A stretch of 64,000 nt of DNA, from contig OZ022581.1 in assembly GCA_963669155.1 (NCBI GenBank), forward strand, positions 23,316,475 through 23,380,474, given 5' to 3'. Both the position numbers and the translations under genes were made by a program. Shown here piece by piece: positions 58,280 through 64,000 of the stretch; the stretch's first letter is position 1; each line of letters opens with the position of its first letter. Source of the stretch: Arbacia lixula (Eukaryota > Echinodermata > Echinoidea > Arbacioida > Arbaciidae). The notes under the pieces are model-generated. The model was not told the origin of the DNA. It saw only the letters and a program-made list of their open reading frames with translations, and searched no databases.

Positions 58280-61200
58280 GCCATTTTTCAAAATGGCCGC
58301 CATAAATCTGATATTTCCCTATGACTCTGTTTCTAAATAGCGTGGAACTTTGATTTTAAGTGCTGAACATACATTTTCAGGGACAAGGAATCAAATGAAA
58401 CACATTTCAGTATGCTGAACTTGGCACAAAATGCCGAAATGGCAGCCATTTTTCAAAATGGCCGCCATAAACACATATTTTCCTATATCTCCGCTTCTAA
58501 GTTGAATGGAGATTTGATGTGAAGTGCTAGATATACTATTTCAGTGACAAGGAATGAACTAAAACACATTTCAGTATTCTAAACTTGACCACAAAGCCAA
58601 AATGGCAGCCATTTTCCAAAATGGCCGCCATAAACAGATATTTTCCTATAACTCCGCTTCCAAGTGGCATGGAGATTTGATGTAAAGTGCTAAACATACT
58701 TATTCAGTGACAAGGAATCAAATGAAACACATTTCGGTATGCTAAACCTGGCTACAAAGCCAAAATGGTAGCCATTTTCCAAAATGGCTGCCATAAAACT
58801 TACATTTTCCTAAATCTCCGCTTACAGAGATTTGATTTTAAGTGCTAGACGTACATTTTATGGGGCCAGGAATCCAATAAAATAGCTAATAAGCTAAACC
58901 TGACTTCTTGACATACATTTCAATAAGCCAAACCTGATTAATCCAATTATTGGATTTATTGAAATGTGTGTCATTGGATTCCTGGCCCAAATTGTATGTT
59001 TATTGCAAGAAATCGAGTCACTTGTTTATTAAATAGCAGAATTATATTGAGAAATATCAGGTTTATTTGGCGGTTATTTGAGATAATGGCTGCCATTTAA
59101 GCTTTTTAGTCAGGTTTAGCTTATTGAAATGTGTTTCGTTAGTTTCGTGTTCCCAGAAAATGTATATTCAGTACTAAAAATCACTTCCCAATGTTATCAA
59201 GAAGCGATGATATTGAGAAATATCAGGTTTATATGGTGGCCATTTTGGGAAATGAATGCTGTTGCAGCTTTTTGACCAGGTATAGCTTATCAGCATGTGC
59301 TTCATTGGATTCCTGGCCCCTAAAAATGTATATTTAGCACTGAAAAAGAAAAGCCCGAAGTCATTTAGAATCAGAGATATGGTGAAATATCCTTTTGGAA
59401 AACGGCTACCAATTAGGCTTTTTATTTAAGTTTACCTCCTTGAAATGTGTTTCATGGCTCCAGAAAATGTTATTTAGCACTGAAAATCCAAGCCCTAAGT
59501 AATTCAGAAGCAGTGATAGTGGGAAATATCAGGGTTGTATGGTGGCTTTTTTTGGAAAAGAATGCCATTTAAGCTTTTTGGCCAGGTATAGCTTATTAAA
59601 ATGTTTTCATTGGATTCCTCGCCACAGAAGATGTATACTTAGCCATGAAAATCAAAGCCCTAAGTCATTAAGAAATGGAGATATTGGGAAATATCAGGTT
59701 TATATGGTGGCCATTTTGGAAAATGGATGTTGTTTCAGCTTTTTGGCCAGGTTTAGCTTATTGAAATTTGTTTCAGTGGATTCCTGGCCCCCCAAAATGT
59801 ATACTTAGCACTGAAAATCAAAGCTCTATATCTATGCAACATATTTCAGACTCTTCCATCAGATATTTGGGAAATATTTAGCCCATGTTTCAAAAAAAGT
59901 TGAAGGGGGTCGGGTTATAAATTGTCTAATAGTGAGTTGATTTGCCATTGATTGACCTGCATTGTAGTTATGATTATGATTTATATCGAATCGAAGTGCT
60001 AACAACAGGTCACCGTCAGACCCACACACAATCGGGCAAACCTAGAATCTTCTAGACTGCAACTACTCTGGTTTGCAGACCCTAATAATACTAGATTATT
60101 ACTACCTTTGAACGGATGCATGCCTGTTACCTGTAACAGGGCTACTTGTAAAATTCAGCTTTAGGCCAGTTTACTATGTTTACTACTACTGCACCAAACC
60201 ACTTCTACACTTACCAACAATATAGCGTACTTATGTAGCAATCTGGCAGCAAATCTCACTTGTGTCACAAGCAAGATGACATCTGGATTTGGCTGCCTTT
60301 TGGGCTTATTAGTCAGATTTAGCTTATTAGAATGTATATCATTGGATTAGTCAGGTTTAGCTTATTGAAATGTGTTTCAATGGATTCCTCGCCCCATAAA
60401 ATATATGTCTTGCACTTTACATCAAATCTCTATGCCACTTAGAAGCGGAGATACTGGATAATATCTGTTTAAGGCGGCCATTTTGGAAAATGGCACTGAA
60501 AATCAAAGCCCTAAGTAATTCAGAAGCAGTGATATTGGGAAATATCAGGGTTGTATGGTTGCTTTGTTGGAAAATGGATGCCATTTAAGCTAACAACAGG
60601 TCACCGTCAGACCCACATACAATAGGCAAACCTAGAATCTTCTAGACTGCAACTACTCTGGTTTGCAGACCCTAATAAGAATACATTATTTAGGAAAATG
60701 GCCGCCATTTCAGCATATTGTGCCAGGTTCAGCATACTGAAATGTATTTTATTTGATTCCTTGTCACTGAAAAAGTATTTTTAGCACTTCACATCAAATC
60801 TCCATTCCACTTAGAAGCGTAGATATCGGAAAATATCTGTTTATGGCGGCCATTTTGGAAAATGGTCGCTATTTCGGCATTTTCCTCCAGGTTCAGCATA
60901 CTGAAATGTATTTTACTTGATTCCTTGTCACTGAAAAAGTATGTTTAGCACTTCACATCAAATCTCCATGCCACTTAGAAGCGGAGATATCGGAAAATAT
61001 GTGTTTATGGCGGCCATTTTGGAAAATGGCCGCCATTTTGGCATTTTGTGCAGTTTCTGCATACTGAAATGTATTTTATATGATTCCTTGTCCCTGAAAA
61101 TGTATGTTTAGCACTTAAAATCAAAGATCTGTTTTATTTAGAAACAGAGATATAGGGAAATATCAGATTTATGGCGGCCATTTTGAAAAATGGCCGCCAT
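58280..61200. repeat. Inverted satellite-like arrays with GGCCGCCAT cores
   Basis: Units of about 150 bases share a GCCATTTT/AAAATGGC core, a segment like CTCCGCTTCTAAGTGGCATG, and ACAAGGAATCAAATGAAACA (left) or its reverse complement (right). Units before about 58840 run in one orientation and units after it in the other. The middle part is the most diverged. Confidence 0.75.
60000..60680 (+). repeat. Direct duplication inside the satellite region
   Basis: A block of about 85 bases starting CTAACAACAGGTCACCGTCA occurs at about 60000-60090 and again at 60591-60680, ending both times near CAGACCCTAATAA. It marks an internal duplication of the array. Confidence 0.8.
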
Positions 61201-61824
61201 GGTACTTTCCACCCTCAGGATTCCTTAAGAGTTTTGATATGTTATAGAGGACATTTTTCTGGGTATAAAACAGTTGACAGACTTTCTGTTGCAATTAGTG
61301 GGAGGTCATATCAAATAATGCCTGGACTATAGGGGCGCTTATTACATATTGTTACGTAGTACAAGATAGGCGTAAAACTAGGTAAACCAAATATAGAGTA
61401 AAATCCACATATCGACATGATGTAAAGTTCCTGCACAAAAAAAAGTGAAAATAATAAATCAAAATTAGGCGGTAGACTCATTAGGGATCCTGCAAAAAAC
61501 AATCACAAGTAGTTACGTAAAGTTGCATAAACTACATTACAGTAAACAAAATCCACTGGCCGACATTAGGTAAAATTCCTAGAGAAAAAAATGAGAGAAA
61601 ATTCAAAATCAATAATAAGACAAAGAGTCAAAAGAGAGAGAAGAATATATCAGATATAAAAACGTTCACAATTCAGAGTCGGAGAATGAAAAGAAGAAGA
61701 AAGAGAAGAAGATGAAAGAAAGGGAAAAGAAACGTGAGAAAGGGATTAACAAAAAAGAGAGAAAAAAAAAAAAAGAAGAAGAGAAAAAAAATAACAACTG
61801 TGGAGGAGCGCAGAGAGAAGAAGA

Positions 61825-61861
<37 letters not shown>

Positions 61862-62039
61862 GGAAAAAGATACATGTATATCAGTGAGGAATAGATACAG
61901 GAAAGCTCCTGAATGAGACGTTCATTCCGATCGGTTGAAGGGTCCCCATCTGAAAGATCAGTCGTTCTTCCAGTAATGAACGTCTCATTCAGGAGCTTTC
62001 CTGTATCTATTCCTCACTGATATACATGTATTTTTTTCC

Positions 62040-62078
<39 letters not shown>

Positions 62079-62743
62079 TCTTCTTCTCTCTGCGCTCCTC
62101 CACAGTTGTTATTTTTTTTCTCTTCTTCTTTTTTTTTTTTCTCTCTTTTTTGTTAATCCCTTTCTCACGTTTCTTTTCCCTTTCTTTCATCTTCTTCTCT
62201 TTCTTCTTCTTTTCATTCTCCGACTCTGAATTGTGAACGTTTTTATATCTGATATATTCTTCTCTCTCTTTTGACTCTTTGTCTTATTATTGATTTTGAA
62301 TTTTCTCTCATTTTTTTCTCTAGGAATTTTACCTAATGTCGGCCAGTGGATTTTGTTTACTGTAATGTAGTTTATGCAACTTTACGTAACTACTTGTGAT
62401 TGTTTTTTGCAGGATCCCTAATGAGTCTACCGCCTAATTTTGATTTATTATTTTCACTTTTTTTTGTGCAGGAACTTTACATCATGTCGATATGTGGATT
62501 TTACTCTATATTTGGTTTACCTAGTTTTACGCCTATCTTGTACTACGTAACAATATGTAATAAGCGCCCCTAGTTTCAGTTTAAAATACGCTCGTTGTAC
62601 GCAATCATGTTTTTGTGTAAATTGTTCAGTCATTCATTCTTGATAAAGGTCTATGACCGAAAATTCGAATAATTTTTCTTCTCCGGCGTTTCATTTAATT
62701 TGTTTGTCTTCACCTAGTAATCAGCGCCATCGCATCCTCTATT

Positions 62744-62826
62744 CTTCTATCTATCTATCTATCTGTATCTCTCACTCTCTCTCTCACTCTCCTTCTCTCT
62801 CTCTCTCTCTCTCCTCCCTCCTTCCT

Positions 62827-62861
<35 letters not shown>

Positions 62862-62875
62862 GTCTTTCTTTCTCT
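62744..62875 (+). repeat. (CTAT)n and (TC)n microsatellite
   Basis: CTAT units and TC tract just outside the right end of the foldback element, mirroring the left flank. Confidence 0.95.
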
Positions 62876-62879
62876 ATTT

Positions 62880-64000
62880 TTAACAAAAAAAAGACTCAAT
62901 AGAAGCTTAAAAACAAGAAGTAGGTAATAAAGAGAAACCATGCACCATCATGCCACGTACGACGAAGAAGACCCCCACCCCCCTCACACACACACACACA
63001 CACAAACACATACACACACACATACACGCACGCATGCAGCCTGTCCTGTCATAAGCATTTGTCATTAATAATTCTTAATCGTGACCATTTCAAATGTTAG
63101 ATTCGACAATCACAGCTATAACATGTATAATGTAAATTTCCCACTCGATAATGAAAAAAATGGGCAATTCAATCTTGAAAGACTTTAGAAGGGGAAACAA
63201 TTATGTGAATAAATGTTACCATTGATTTCGTTAACATGAATCAATAAATAATAGAAAATAAAATCAACTCTAATACATTCGAGAGGGTGAAATATTGATT
63301 TTAAAAAAAACTGACCAAAACTCCTGATCGTGTTAGACACTGGATTAATCATGCTCAGACATTGATTGCCCGAGCTGTGATTATTACTTTAACATAAAGA
63401 TGCAGTCTGAGAAAGATGAGAAATATAAAGATCTTTTGAAAAGAATTTCACCAGTAAGGAAGAAAATAGTATATATTGAAGGCGGAGGAGGGCGAGTCCA
63501 CTATGGCAGCTAGCGGGAATCTCGTTGGAGTTGCGCCGCAAGTCTCGTGGATCGCCCCCAACGCGTGGCATGGTGGCAGAGCATAGGGGCTCGTGGAAGG
63601 GGGTCGAAACTGGATTACCGTCACGACTTGGCATGAGACTCAAAGGCGGGGAAAAGTGTACAAATATTTCACTATCATACGGGATATTTTTGGAATCTAT
63701 TGTCAACTGAGGTTAAATGGAGGGCGTGGGTAACTATTATACGCAGAACCGAACATGATGCTAAAAAAGATTCCGACTAGGATTATTACATATTTGTTTT
63801 ACATCCGTCATTGATAATGGTATGATCATTGTTTGGTCAAGAGTGAACCTGAGGCCTACTTAACAAAAATCGGCCAATGCAAGAATCGGTCAAGGAGTCG
63901 TGTCTTTTACAGTGAATGAACCGATATAAGACGCGTATCGAGACACCACAGGCGACTATTTCCCTCTGACGTCAGAGGGAATTAGGCGTCTTTTTCGCAA
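62880..64000. other. Right end of the window, no gene recognised
   Basis: Apart from the CA tract at 62983, only short open frames without family resemblance are present. Confidence 0.5.
62983..63028 (+). repeat. (CA)n microsatellite
   Basis: Short CA tract after a C run. Confidence 0.95.

Larger units (their letters stand above)
58137..61327. mobile_element. 3.2 kb element nested in the foldback arm
   Basis: Its ends are inverted repeats beginning GTCCAGGCATT (left) and ending AATGCCTGGAC (right), continuing inward for about 200 bp. They are flanked by TA on each side, compatible with a TA target-site duplication. The interior is a diverged array of roughly 150-base units carrying AAAATGGCCGCCAT-like cores. 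No transposase ORF is present. Confidence 0.75.
57992..62712. mobile_element. Nested palindromic foldback element, 4.7 kb
   Basis: The outer 143 bp (57992-58134 and 62570-62712) are near-exact reverse complements. The next block, 61330-61926, is a near-exact reverse complement of 61975-62572, with a 48-base loop (61927-61974). If the interruption at 58137-61327 is removed, the element becomes one hairpin with arms of about 740 bp. Both arms contain the same GA/TC microsatellite. A shorter relative lies at 34083-34421. It codes for no recognisable protein and is flanked by TATC and TC microsatellites. Confidence 0.85.

Noticed and set aside
59539..59808. 89-codon frame in the satellite element
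   Set aside because: Consists of repeated satellite units (FLARYSLLKCF-like repeats), not a protein family.

Overview
The window is eukaryotic, intron-rich and repeat-rich, and contains two protein-coding genes. It probably comes from a marine invertebrate, most likely a deuterostome such as an echinoderm. That placement rests on intron-rich secreted astacin proteases with tandem ShKT modules, dense dinucleotide and trinucleotide microsatellites, TTAA-flanked inverted-repeat elements and LINE remnants. No rRNA, mitochondrial or other diagnostic marker is present, so the placement is an inference.

Layout. (1) 1035-16989, minus strand: gene A, a secreted astacin zinc metalloprotease. Thirteen exons can be placed by frame, phase and GT/AG junctions: signal peptide, short propeptide with an aspartate-switch-like GD motif, complete catalytic domain (zinc helix and Met-turn), then four ShKT six-cysteine modules. 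It has no stop codon before the left edge, so its 3' end lies outside. (2) 16990-40992: a 24 kb divergent intergenic region of microsatellites, TTAA-flanked MITEs, other inverted-repeat elements and dispersed repeats, with no convincing gene. (3) 40993-51504, plus strand: gene B, a paralogue with the same exon order and splice phases. It ends in a fourth ShKT module followed by a hydrophobic tail that looks like a GPI-anchor signal. A 200-base N gap sits exactly where the Met-turn exon should be. (4) 51505-64000: repeats only. These include a mobile element carrying the start of a Crypton-like (tyrosine-recombinase-type) ORF, a tRNA-like SINE head, the 3' end of a LINE, and a 4.7 kb nested palindromic element.

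The two genes are head-to-head paralogues. Corresponding coding exons in the shared protease part have equal or nearly equal lengths (28/28, 91/91, 118/118, 179/182 bases) and identical phases, so they descend from one duplicated gene. Both should make secreted zinc endopeptidases whose ShKT modules act as accessory or docking domains. B appears to be tethered to the cell surface, while A carries its ShKT array on past the window. The propeptide cleavage sites differ (LKR in A, RRKR in B), hinting at different activation.

The most striking non-genic structure is at 57992-62712. It is a foldback element with arms of about 740 bp and a 48 bp loop, interrupted in one arm by a 3.2 kb element that has its own inverted ends and carries diverged tandem units of opposite orientation rich in the motif AAAATGGCCGCCAT.
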